Both the position numbers and the translations under genes were made by a program. Of a stretch of DNA of 64,000 nucleotides, positions 1 to 6,567 are shown in pieces (the stretch's first letter is position 1; the number at the start of each line of letters is the position of its first letter). The DNA comes from Devosia sp. Root685 (lineage in GTDB: Bacteria; Pseudomonadota; Alphaproteobacteria; Rhizobiales; Devosiaceae). The DNA lies in the NCBI RefSeq assembly GCF_001427875.1, contig NZ_LMHK01000002.1, forward strand, positions 559,681 through 623,680, given 5' to 3'. The notes under the pieces were generated by a model that made no database searches, was not told where the DNA came from, and saw nothing but the letters and a program-made list of their open reading frames with translations.

Positions 1-542
1 AAGCCGCCATCGCCGGCTTCGCCGCCGCCCATGGTGATGCCCGCGCTCTCGTCAACAACGCCGCCCACGACCAGCGCCACGAATGGCAGGAGGTCACCTC
101 CACCTATTGGGACGAGCGCATGGCGGTCAATTTGAAGCACGCCTTTTTCGCCATTCAGGCCGTCGCGCCGGGCATGGTGAAAGCCGGTCGCGGTTCGATC
201 ATCAATACCGGCTCGATCAGCTGGATGATCATGTCGCCAAAAATTCCGATCTATGAAACCGCCAAGGCGGCAACCCATGGCCTGACGCGCGCCATGGCCC
301 GCGAACTCGGCAAGTCAGGCATTCGCGTCAATACGCTGGTGCCCGGCTGGGTGATGACCGAGCGGCAGCTGACCCACTGGATCGACGAAGCGGCCGAAGC
401 CCAGATCGACGCCACTCAGGCCCTCGCCGGCCGCGTCCAGCCCGACGACATCGCGCGCATGGCCCTCTTCCTCGCCGCCGACGACAGCGCCATGATCTCG
501 GCGCAGCAGTTCATCGTCGATGGCGGCTGGGCCCATAGCTGA
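1..542 (+). CDS. SDR-family oxidoreductase, C-terminal part (5' end outside window)
   Basis: The reading frame is open from base 3 and ends at the TGA at 540-542, so only about 179 residues of the C-terminal part are present. Visible family features are the LVNNA segment after the Rossmann half (coded near base 50), the catalytic region with Ser in NTGSISW and the YETAKAA motif (the Y-x3-K of classical SDRs), the PGWVMTE stretch after the active site, and a C-terminal IVDGGWAHS ending typical of NAD(P)-dependent sugar or polyol dehydrogenases. Family knowledge says it is a cytoplasmic NAD(P)H-dependent oxidoreductase. The substrate cannot be told from this fragment. It is followed by a palindromic repeat that may end its transcript. 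Confidence 0.9.
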   Translation, partial: AAIAGFAAAHGDARALVNNAAHDQRHEWQEVTSTYWDERMAVNLKHAFFAIQAVAPGMVKAGRGSIINTGSISWMIMSPKIPIYETAKAATHGLTRAMARELGKSGIRVNTLVPGWVMTERQLTHWIDEAAEAQIDATQALAGRVQPDDIARMALFLAADDSAMISAQQFIVDGGWAHS

Positions 543-560
543 GCCCTCCTCCACCACAAC

Positions 561-623
561 GTCATTCCCGCGAAAGCGGGAATCCCTGTTCCAAACACAG
601 ATCCCCGCTTTCGCGGGGATGAC
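561..623. repeat. Palindromic intergenic repeat, GTCATYCCC type (copy 1)
   Basis: The element starts GTCATTCCCGCGAAAGCGGG and ends with the near-perfect inverse, CCCCGCTTTCGCGGGGATGAC. Each half is itself a hairpin (CCCGC-GAAA-GCGGG), so the whole is an inverted pair of hairpins of about 63 bp. It lies between the convergent ends of the SDR gene and the XRE-like gene and could act as a bidirectional terminator. A related copy is at 32081-32148. Confidence 0.8.
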
Positions 624-644
624 ATGCTGAGAGTGTGGAAAACC

Positions 645-884
645 CTAAACGAACAGTGCCGCCGGCTCCACGTCCAGCGCCTGGGCGAGATTGTCGATAT
701 CATCGAGCGCCAGGTTGAACTTGTCCGAGGTTTCGAGCGCCCGCACTTCGGCAAGGCTCCAGCCGAGCCGCGTCGCGAACGTTTCGAGACTGAGATTACG
801 GATGCGGCGCAGGCGCACGACATTGCCGGCGATCAGCATGGCGCCGGTCATTTCGGGAGGAGTGGCAAAAGCGGTAACGGCCAT
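645..884 (-). CDS. Small XRE-like helix-turn-helix protein next to flbT
   Basis: The protein is 79 residues if translation starts at the ATG at 884, five bases after the flbT stop. A longer frame from 947 would overlap flbT. It resembles an XRE/Cro helix-turn-helix fold: VVRLRRIRNLSLETFATRLGW, then a divergent recognition region (LAEVRALETSDKF), then the usual DDIDNLAQALDVEPAALF tail seen at the end of XRE domains. The recognition helix is not the standard Q-xx-S form, so DNA binding is uncertain. It is clearly related to the small protein at 5977-6234. Position suggests co-transcription with flagellin and flbT, in the place where many relatives carry flaF. A flagellar role is inference. Confidence 0.65.
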   Translation of the reverse strand: MAVTAFATPPEMTGAMLIAGNVVRLRRIRNLSLETFATRLGWSLAEVRALETSDKFNLALDDIDNLAQALDVEPAALFV

Positions 885-889
885 GGCGT

Positions 890-1291
890 TCAACCCACCA
901 GCTTGAGCTTGGCCCGGGTCTCGGTCAGCTCGGGATTGGAGAGACACTTCAGCAGCTTGATGGCCTTATAAGTCGCGCCATTCATCAGCATGCCATTGAC
1001 CTCGGCGACGAGCCCGGAATGCTGCGGCGCCTCGGCGAGCAGGGCCTGCACCGCTTCGAAATAGGCAATGTGGTGCCCCGAAACATCGCCGGTCAGATAC
1101 ATCTGCTGCACCGCATGGCGCAGGCGAAAGGCGGGCGAAGTCAGATCGGCTTCAGCAAGATAGTCCTCGGAACGCAAAACGGGGGCCTTACCCCCCACGA
1201 GAACATTGACGATGCTGTCGCATTGAACGGTGATTTCCGCAGTACCCACGAAAAAGCTTTCGCCGGGTTTGACAGTCAGTTTGAGAGCCAT
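890..1291 (-). CDS. flbT: Flagellar biosynthesis repressor FlbT
   Basis: 133 residues, the usual length of FlbT. Recognisable features are the N-terminal MALKLTVKPGESFFVGTAEI beta-rich start, the conserved DYLAEAD and RLRHAVQQMYL segment, and the C-terminal GMLMNGATYKAIKLLKCL stretch. In Caulobacter FlbT binds flagellin mRNA leaders and lowers their stability when assembly is incomplete; that role is known from the family. It lies 59 bp downstream of the flagellin gene on the same strand. The start has a good Shine-Dalgarno, AGAAGGAAAG, in a 12-base stretch identical to one before the flagellin start. The usual partner gene flaF is not seen beside it. Confidence 0.92.
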   Translation of the reverse strand: MALKLTVKPGESFFVGTAEITVQCDSIVNVLVGGKAPVLRSEDYLAEADLTSPAFRLRHAVQQMYLTGDVSGHHIAYFEAVQALLAEAPQHSGLVAEVNGMLMNGATYKAIKLLKCLSNPELTETRAKLKLVG

Positions 1292-1294
1292 CGT

Positions 1295-1306
1295 CTTTCC
1301 TTCTGG
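1295..1306 (-). promoter_or_regulatory. Leader 12-mer shared with flagellin mRNA, before flbT
   Basis: Read on the minus strand this is CCAGAAGGAAAG, three bases before the flbT ATG, and it contains the ribosome-binding site. The same 12 bases precede the flagellin start at 3408-3419. FlbT of Caulobacter acts on flagellin leader RNA, so a shared leader element could be a FlbT or ribosome target. This is inference. Confidence 0.4.
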
Positions 1307-1350
1307 GCAAGACCGGGGGCGGCGTTGCCGCCGCCCCCGAAATTTGGCGA

Positions 1351-3399
1351 TTAACGCAGGAGCTGCAGAACAGCCTGGTCCTGCTGGGAAGCCATCGACA
1401 GAGCCGACGAGGAGAGCTGCTGGCGGGTCTGGAGAGCCAGGAGGTTCGCAGCTTCTTCGTTGGTGTCAGCCAAGGTCAGGTTCGCCGCGCCGGTTTCGAG
1501 CGTGTTGATCATGTTCTTGGTGAAGGTCTGGCGGTTTTCGACCGACGACAGGTTCGAACCGAAGGTCGAAGCCTGCGAGCGAAGTTCCGACAGAGCGGTC
1601 GAAAGCTTGCCGAGCAGGGCATCGATATCGGTGTCCTTGTCGAGGTCCTGACCGACGAGGCTTTCCAGGTTCAAGTTGGCAGCGGTGATTGCCCGCTCAT
1701 TGCCGTTCTTGTCCTTGGCCTGAATCTGGATCGAGGAGGAACCGGATTCATTGAAGGTGATCGTCAGCTTGTCGCCGCGGAGCAGGTTGATGCCGTTGAA
1801 CGAAGAGTCGTCGGCAAACTTGTCCAGCTGGTCGCGCAGTTCGTTGAACTGCTTGGCCAGGTTGTCACGGATGACGTTGCCAGCGATCTTGTGCTGGGTC
1901 GGTGCACCAACGCCGGCGCCGTCCTTGTCGAACTCGACGTCGAGCTCCTGGGTCGAGAGATTCTCGATACGCAGCTTGCCGTTGTCGTTCGAGGCGCGAA
2001 CCTTGCCGACCGTGCCAGCGTTGCGGTTGATCTCTTCCACGAACTGATCGACCGTGTTGGACGACTTGTAGGCAGAAACGGCCGGCGAACCGGTCGAAAC
2101 CGTGGCGCCACCGAACAGAGCGTTGGCGTCAGCACCCGAGATTGCCAAGGTCTTGGCTTCGGCGCTGGTCGAGGTGAAAACCAGCTTGTCGGAACTATCG
2201 AGCGAGGCAGTGACATCGTTGATGCCGGCAGCCTTGAGCTGATCGTTGATATCCTTGAGCTGATTTTCCTTGGCGTAGGGCGAAGCGTCGCGGCTGACGA
2301 TGTCGAGCTTGGCGGTCTTGTCGCCATAGGTCACATCGATCTTGAACGAACGAGCTGCGACGTCCTGGGTATAAACGCCGGTGGAACCGGCGGTGCTGGT
2401 GGTGCCACCGGTGATACCGGCAATAACCGGGCCTGCGCCGCTGTAAGCGGTGCTGACGAGCTTGATCTTCTTGGCAGCGGCATCGACTTCGACGGTGTAG
2501 CTACCGGCAGTGGCCTTGTCCTGAAGACCCTTGACGAGCTCGTCGAACGAACCGCCGATATTGATACCCTGGCCACCAGCGGTCACGCCGCCCATGGAGG
2601 TGATCGCAGCGTAGTCGATCTCGGTGACGCCCTGGGTTGCCTTGGCAACCGAACCGGCGAATTCGACCTTCGGCGAAACGCCGGTCGGTTCGCGCAGCTG
2701 GATCGACACCTTGGTGGCGTCAACGGTGTCAGCAGCAACGATATATTTGCTGGTGGCGCCGGTGGTGCCGGTAGCGGTGTCAAGCTGAGCCTGCAGGTCG
2801 GTCATGAAGGCCGCCTGGGTAGCACCAGCAGCCGTGGTCGAGGTTACGGTGAGACCGTCAACCTTGATCGCAGTGCCGTTGAGCGTATCGTCGAACTTGA
2901 CGAGAACCTGCGGACCAGCGGTCTGACCGGCAACGCCGGCCGGATCAGCCCAGACAGCAGCGGTCGTGACATTGGCAGACTGGCCGCCGGAAGCAGCCTG
3001 AAGCTTGACGTCGAAACCTTCGCCGAACTGACCACCCGAGAGCTTCAGGGTGCTGTCAGCCGTCACTTCATAGGTGTCGGTCTGGAACGACTTGTCCTGA
3101 CGAGCCTGGCGCAGGGTCGACTGCATGGACTCGATATTCTTGGTGATCGCGCTGATGCCCTTGTCGGCGGCTTCGATGACCTTGATGCCCGAAGCCATCG
3201 AGTCGAGCAGGTTGCTCATATCGGCAGCGCGGCTGTTGAGTGCCGAGGCGGTGAAGAAGTTGGACGGGTTGTCCAGAGCAGAGTTCACCTTGTTGCCGGT
3301 GGCAAGACGGTTCTGCGTCTTGTTCATCATTTCGGCGGTGTTCTGCAGGCTCAGAAGGTTCGTGCGAACGGCCTTCGAGAGAGAGATATCGGAACCCAT
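1351..3399 (-). CDS. Flagellin with an enlarged central domain
   Basis: 682 residues. The N-terminal D0/D1 helices are clear: SLSKAVRTNLLSLQNTAEMM, then QNRLATGNKVNSALDNPSNF and a helix to about residue 100. The C-terminal D1/D0 helices are also clear, from about 590, with NRQTFTKNMINTLETGAANL and an ending in SMASQQDQAVLQLLR. Between them lies an insert of nearly 500 residues rich in Thr, Ala and Gly, corresponding to surface-exposed D2/D3 domains. Simple alphaproteobacterial flagellins are often 270-400 residues, so this is long. It forms the flagellar filament outside the cell after export by the flagellar type III system. A Shine-Dalgarno AGAAGGAAAG precedes the ATG. The large open frames on the opposite strand are shadows. 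Confidence 0.95.
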   Translation of the reverse strand: MGSDISLSKAVRTNLLSLQNTAEMMNKTQNRLATGNKVNSALDNPSNFFTASALNSRAADMSNLLDSMASGIKVIEAADKGISAITKNIESMQSTLRQARQDKSFQTDTYEVTADSTLKLSGGQFGEGFDVKLQAASGGQSANVTTAAVWADPAGVAGQTAGPQVLVKFDDTLNGTAIKVDGLTVTSTTAAGATQAAFMTDLQAQLDTATGTTGATSKYIVAADTVDATKVSIQLREPTGVSPKVEFAGSVAKATQGVTEIDYAAITSMGGVTAGGQGINIGGSFDELVKGLQDKATAGSYTVEVDAAAKKIKLVSTAYSGAGPVIAGITGGTTSTAGSTGVYTQDVAARSFKIDVTYGDKTAKLDIVSRDASPYAKENQLKDINDQLKAAGINDVTASLDSSDKLVFTSTSAEAKTLAISGADANALFGGATVSTGSPAVSAYKSSNTVDQFVEEINRNAGTVGKVRASNDNGKLRIENLSTQELDVEFDKDGAGVGAPTQHKIAGNVIRDNLAKQFNELRDQLDKFADDSSFNGINLLRGDKLTITFNESGSSSIQIQAKDKNGNERAITAANLNLESLVGQDLDKDTDIDALLGKLSTALSELRSQASTFGSNLSSVENRQTFTKNMINTLETGAANLTLADTNEEAANLLALQTRQQLSSSALSMASQQDQAVLQLLR

Positions 3400-3734
3400 G
3401 TGTGGTGCTTTCCTTCTGGAAAATTGAGCCGCTTCATGCAGCCCTTCACAAATCAGAGGATTGTACGCATCACATTAAAAGCGCGTTAATGATGCAAATA
3501 GACCTACAATTAATCAAGGAAATTTTGCACTCATAAACCGTCGGCGCTGATCTGGGGCCGCAAGGCCACACCCGCGGCAACGGAAACTCCAGGGAATGCC
3601 GGGAAAGAGGGGACCAGAGGACGATGGCGCCGCCCAAAATGGAAAATTGGACCGCCCACCGGCTGTCATCCTGAGATCGTTGGATGGGCCCCGGCGCAGG
3701 TGTAGGGATTCGCCGGGGTCAGACCAAAACCGCT
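3400..3734. other. Intergenic region upstream of flagellin
   Basis: 335 bp without a gene. The first 140 bp, next to flagellin, are clearly AT-richer than the surroundings and should hold its promoter. A weak minus-strand candidate is TTGATT (3512-3517) and CATCAT (3489-3494) with a 17-base spacer. No convincing sigma-54 or sigma-28 match was seen by eye. The half near 3664-3720 looks like a decayed copy of the GTCAT-type repeat (TGGATGGGCCCCGGC followed by TTCGCCGGGGT). Confidence 0.4.
3408..3419 (-). promoter_or_regulatory. Leader 12-mer shared with flbT mRNA, before flagellin
   Basis: CCAGAAGGAAAG on the minus strand, eight bases before the flagellin ATG, identical to the stretch before flbT at 1295-1306. 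It includes a strong Shine-Dalgarno, which may explain part of the identity. Confidence 0.4.
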
Positions 3735-4328
3735 TCAGGCGCCGCGATAACGCAGGGCGAATTGCGTGCGGTTGGCAGCGTCGAATTTGCGCAGGAGGCT
3801 TTTGACATGCACCTTGACGGTGCCAACCTGCAGCGACAGTTGCTCGGCGATCTCCTTGTCCGAAAGACCGCGTGCCAAAAGCGCGGCCACGTCCTGCTCG
3901 CGTGGCGTCAGGGGACTGGCCTGCTGCCGCAGCAGGAGATCGGCCGGCACGAAGCGCTCGCCGGCCAGCACCAGGTTGAGGGCATTGATCAGTGCTTCGC
4001 CTGGCATGGATTTGGACAGCCAGCCGACGGCGCCACGCTGCAGCGCCTCTCCGGCCACCTGCGGATCGTCGAGTCCGGAAAGAAAGGCGATGCGCAGACC
4101 CGGCCGCCTTGTTGCCGCCATTTCCACCGCTTCAATGCCGCTGGTGCCGGGCATGGAATAGTCCAGCAGCAACAGGTCTACCGGCGCATCGGTGGACAAA
4201 AAGTCCAGCACGCTTGCGAGCGAGGAAAAAACCTGCGCTTCCATGTCGGCGCCGCTAGAGTCCAGCAAGAATTTAACGGCATCTGCAAAAAGCAAATGAT
4301 CGTCGACAATCAGCAACTTTCTAGACAA
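3735..4328 (-). CDS. LuxR/NarL-family response regulator
   Basis: 197 residues. A receiver domain spans residues 1-120, with acidic pair D9/D10, phospho-acceptor D56 in LLLLDYSMPG, and the conserved lysine K106 in LSKSMPG. A LuxR-type helix-turn-helix covers about 137-193 (LTPREQDVAALLARGLSDKEIAEQL, then GTVKVHVKSLLRKF). The start appears to be TTG (TTG TCT AGA), which fits the receiver N-terminus exactly, and no ATG fits. It is divergent from the MASE1 histidine kinase with only about 32 bp between the start codons, which makes that kinase its likely partner. Targets are unknown. Flagellin is the nearest gene on the same strand. Confidence 0.88.
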   Translation of the reverse strand: MSRKLLIVDDHLLFADAVKFLLDSSGADMEAQVFSSLASVLDFLSTDAPVDLLLLDYSMPGTSGIEAVEMAATRRPGLRIAFLSGLDDPQVAGEALQRGAVGWLSKSMPGEALINALNLVLAGERFVPADLLLRQQASPLTPREQDVAALLARGLSDKEIAEQLSLQVGTVKVHVKSLLRKFDAANRTQFALRYRGA

Positions 4329-4360
4329 ATTCCAACCAACTCAGAGCTTTGAGAGATTTT

Positions 4361-5896
4361 ATGCAAATTTTACGGACCATGTCAGCGGCCATTCTTCTTG
4401 CCGCGATTTGGCTCGTTTCATTCCGCATCGCCGATCTATTTACCGTTTTCCCGACTTATTCAAGTGTGTGGTTCCTGCCCTCCGGCGTCACCATGGCCAT
4501 TGTCATGGCAGCTCCCGGATGGCTGAAACTGGTGCCGCTGCTGGCCCATCTGTCGATCGCATCGCCGCCCATGCGGCAGATTTTCGATATCCACATCACC
4601 AGCGATTTTGATCTGGTTCTCCACAGCATCAGAATCTATCTGATCTATGGCGGCGCCGGATTTTTCCTCACCAAAGTCATGCGCATAACCCTGCCCTTCC
4701 GCACCTGGCACGAAGTGCAGTGGTTTATCGGCACCGCCATCGGCGCGGCATCCGTCGCCTCCGCCGCCGGCATCGCACAAAGCGTGTTGCTCGGCGAACT
4801 CGATCCCGCGCACGCCCTGCCTTTGGCAGAGCCCTGGTTCCTTGGCGACGCCTTGGGCGCCATAATGGTTCCGCCCATGCTCATACCGGCTATTCTGCTG
4901 GCGCTGGGCCGCCCCCTCGGCGCCTGGCGATGGCCCAGCGCCCGCGCTTTTGCCATGCAGGCAGCCACCCTCTCGCTCGCCGCGCTGATTGGCGCTCTGG
5001 GGCCCACGCTCGATATCAACCTCTGGTATCTCGTGCTCCCGTCGGTGCTGGTCTTTGCCCTCCGCGGCGGCTTCGAGCACGCCGCCGCCGCAGCCTTCCT
5101 GACCTGCGTCCTCACCCCGCCCGTCGCCATGATTTTCACTGGTGCCGTGGCGGTTGCCGATTTGCCTGCCCTCCTTCTCACCACCGCCATCGCCGCTCTG
5201 CTCGTCGGCGCCGCCACCACCGAACGTCAGCAGACCGCCGAACGGCTCGAAGCCCTCGTCGCCCAGCGCACCGAGGAACTGGAAAAGGCCTATGAACTGC
5301 AGCGCCATCTGGTGCGTTCGCTCGGCCACGACCTGCGCCAGCCGGTGGAAGCCATCAACCTGACGGTCGCCGCCGTTGACGCGTCCAGCGACATAAAGGT
5401 CCGCAACACGGCCCTCGCCCGCGTGCGCCAGCTCGGCACGGTGACCTCGGACCTCCTCACCCGCATTCTGGCCTATGCAAGGCTCGACACCGGCGACATC
5501 AGCGCCGAACTCGCGCCGCTGCACTTGGCGCAACTGATGGACCGCTTGCGCGCCACCTATACCCCCAGGGCCCAGCACCGCGCGCAGCGCCTCATCTGGC
5601 CCGACACCGACCTCACCGTGATCTCCGATCGCGACCTGCTGTTCCAGATCCTCTCCAACCATCTCGACAATGCCATTCGCCTCACCCCCGAAGGCGGCAC
5701 GGTCGAAGTGCGGATCGAGCCCGGACCGGCCGGCGTCGGCATCTTCGTTATCGACGGCTTCGAGCCTTCGGTCCCGCACCAGTCGAGCCGCGGCGGTCTT
5801 GGCCTCCGCATCGTCACGCAGGCGGCAGGCCTCTTGGGCGCCGAAATGGTCGACGAACAAAACCGCAAGGGCATCATCCTACCCCCAAAGAGGTAG
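4361..5896 (+). CDS. MASE1-type membrane sensor histidine kinase
   Basis: 511 residues from the ATG at 4361, which has GAGAG five bases upstream; an in-frame TTG at 4349 would add four residues. Residues 1-290 form a multi-span membrane domain of MASE1 type, with the typical VWFLPSGVTMAIVM start and about eight hydrophobic segments. A short coiled coil (ERLEALVAQRTEELEKAYEL) leads to the H-box, with His323 in SLGHDLRQPVEAI. The ATPase domain has the N-box SNHLDNAIRLTPEGG and a G2-like RGGLGLRIV. The G1 region reads FVIDGFEP rather than the usual D-x-G-x-G, so kinase strength is uncertain. The signal is unknown. Probable partner of the divergent response regulator. Confidence 0.85.
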   Translation: MQILRTMSAAILLAAIWLVSFRIADLFTVFPTYSSVWFLPSGVTMAIVMAAPGWLKLVPLLAHLSIASPPMRQIFDIHITSDFDLVLHSIRIYLIYGGAGFFLTKVMRITLPFRTWHEVQWFIGTAIGAASVASAAGIAQSVLLGELDPAHALPLAEPWFLGDALGAIMVPPMLIPAILLALGRPLGAWRWPSARAFAMQAATLSLAALIGALGPTLDINLWYLVLPSVLVFALRGGFEHAAAAAFLTCVLTPPVAMIFTGAVAVADLPALLLTTAIAALLVGAATTERQQTAERLEALVAQRTEELEKAYELQRHLVRSLGHDLRQPVEAINLTVAAVDASSDIKVRNTALARVRQLGTVTSDLLTRILAYARLDTGDISAELAPLHLAQLMDRLRATYTPRAQHRAQRLIWPDTDLTVISDRDLLFQILSNHLDNAIRLTPEGGTVEVRIEPGPAGVGIFVIDGFEPSVPHQSSRGGLGLRIVTQAAGLLGAEMVDEQNRKGIILPPKR

Positions 5897-5976
5897 GCGC
5901 ACCGGTCTTAATACCCCCGGCCCACGCGCCCATCGCCGATACATTGCAACGGCTCAAGCACACGAATCGGAATGCC

Positions 5977-6234
5977 ATGACTCGCCTGCCGGCCGCCACT
6001 CTCCTCGGACAAAACGTCCAGCGGCTCTGCGAAATGCAGGGCACGAGCCTTGACGCGCTTGCTCAAAAACTCGGCTGGCCGAACGAAGCGGTTGCCGATC
6101 TCGTCGCGTCCTCGCTCGAAATCGCGCTCGACCAATTGGACGAGCTTTCCGCCGCGCTCGGTGTCGCCCCCCATGAGCTCTTTGACGAAGTAACCACAGC
6201 CGAAAATCAAGTCCAGCAACAACGCTACGGCTGA
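5977..6234 (+). CDS. Small XRE-like helix-turn-helix protein
   Basis: 85 residues from the ATG at 5977; an upstream in-frame ATG at 5944 would add 11 residues. It has an XRE-like fold: NVQRLCEMQGTSLDALAQKLGW, a divergent recognition segment (NEAVADLVASSLEIA) and LDQLDELSAALGVAPHELFDE. It is related along its length to the small protein at 645-884 (shared NV-RL, SL--A--LGW, and A-LD--D-L--AL-V-P--LF pattern). It lies 80 bp after the histidine kinase gene on the same strand, with a canonical XRE regulator downstream. No function can be given beyond a probable small DNA-binding or dimerisation protein. Confidence 0.65.
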   Translation: MTRLPAATLLGQNVQRLCEMQGTSLDALAQKLGWPNEAVADLVASSLEIALDQLDELSAALGVAPHELFDEVTTAENQVQQQRYG

Positions 6235-6288
6235 TTGCGGCGCGGCCATGCTTTGTGTAGCGTTCCCCTGGGGAGCGCTGAAACTGTC

Positions 6289-6567
6289 ATGGATAGCCGA
6301 GAACTTGTAGCCTGGAACATGCGGCGTCTGCGCGTCGAACGAAAACTGTCCCAGGAAAAGCTCGCCGAACGCGCAGGGGTCGATCGCACCTATGTCAGCC
6401 GGCTCGAGCGCGGCATGGAAAACCCCTCAATCGGCATTCTCGACAAGGTGGCCACGGCCCTCTCCGTCTCGATCGCCGAGCTCTTCATCCCCCCGGCGCT
6501 CGATGAAGCCCGCCCAAAACCCCTCAAAGCCGGCCGGCGCCCTGCGATCCGGTCCGACGCCAGCTAA
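6289..6567 (+). CDS. XRE-family transcriptional regulator
   Basis: 92 residues from the ATG at 6289, giving MDSRELVAWNMRRLR; the frame can be extended upstream to a TTG at 6235 but without family similarity. A complete helix-turn-helix is visible at residues 12-65: LSQEKLAERAGVDRTYVSRLERGMENPSIGIL, including the Q-xx-L helix 2 and the S-RLE recognition helix of classic Cro/C1 proteins. A short basic proline-rich tail follows. It is a single-domain regulator similar in size to R-M controllers or sinR-like proteins. No methylase or nuclease lies nearby. Its last four bases overlap the convergent pbpC stop. Confidence 0.85.
   Translation: MDSRELVAWNMRRLRVERKLSQEKLAERAGVDRTYVSRLERGMENPSIGILDKVATALSVSIAELFIPPALDEARPKPLKAGRRPAIRSDAS

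Noticed and set aside
1891..3489. A 532-codon plus-strand frame opposite flagellin
   Set aside because: Flagellin ends are certain on the minus strand. The reverse frame is a composition effect.
6235..6567. XRE gene as a restriction-modification controller
   Set aside because: The size and fold would fit a C protein, but no methyltransferase or nuclease gene is nearby.
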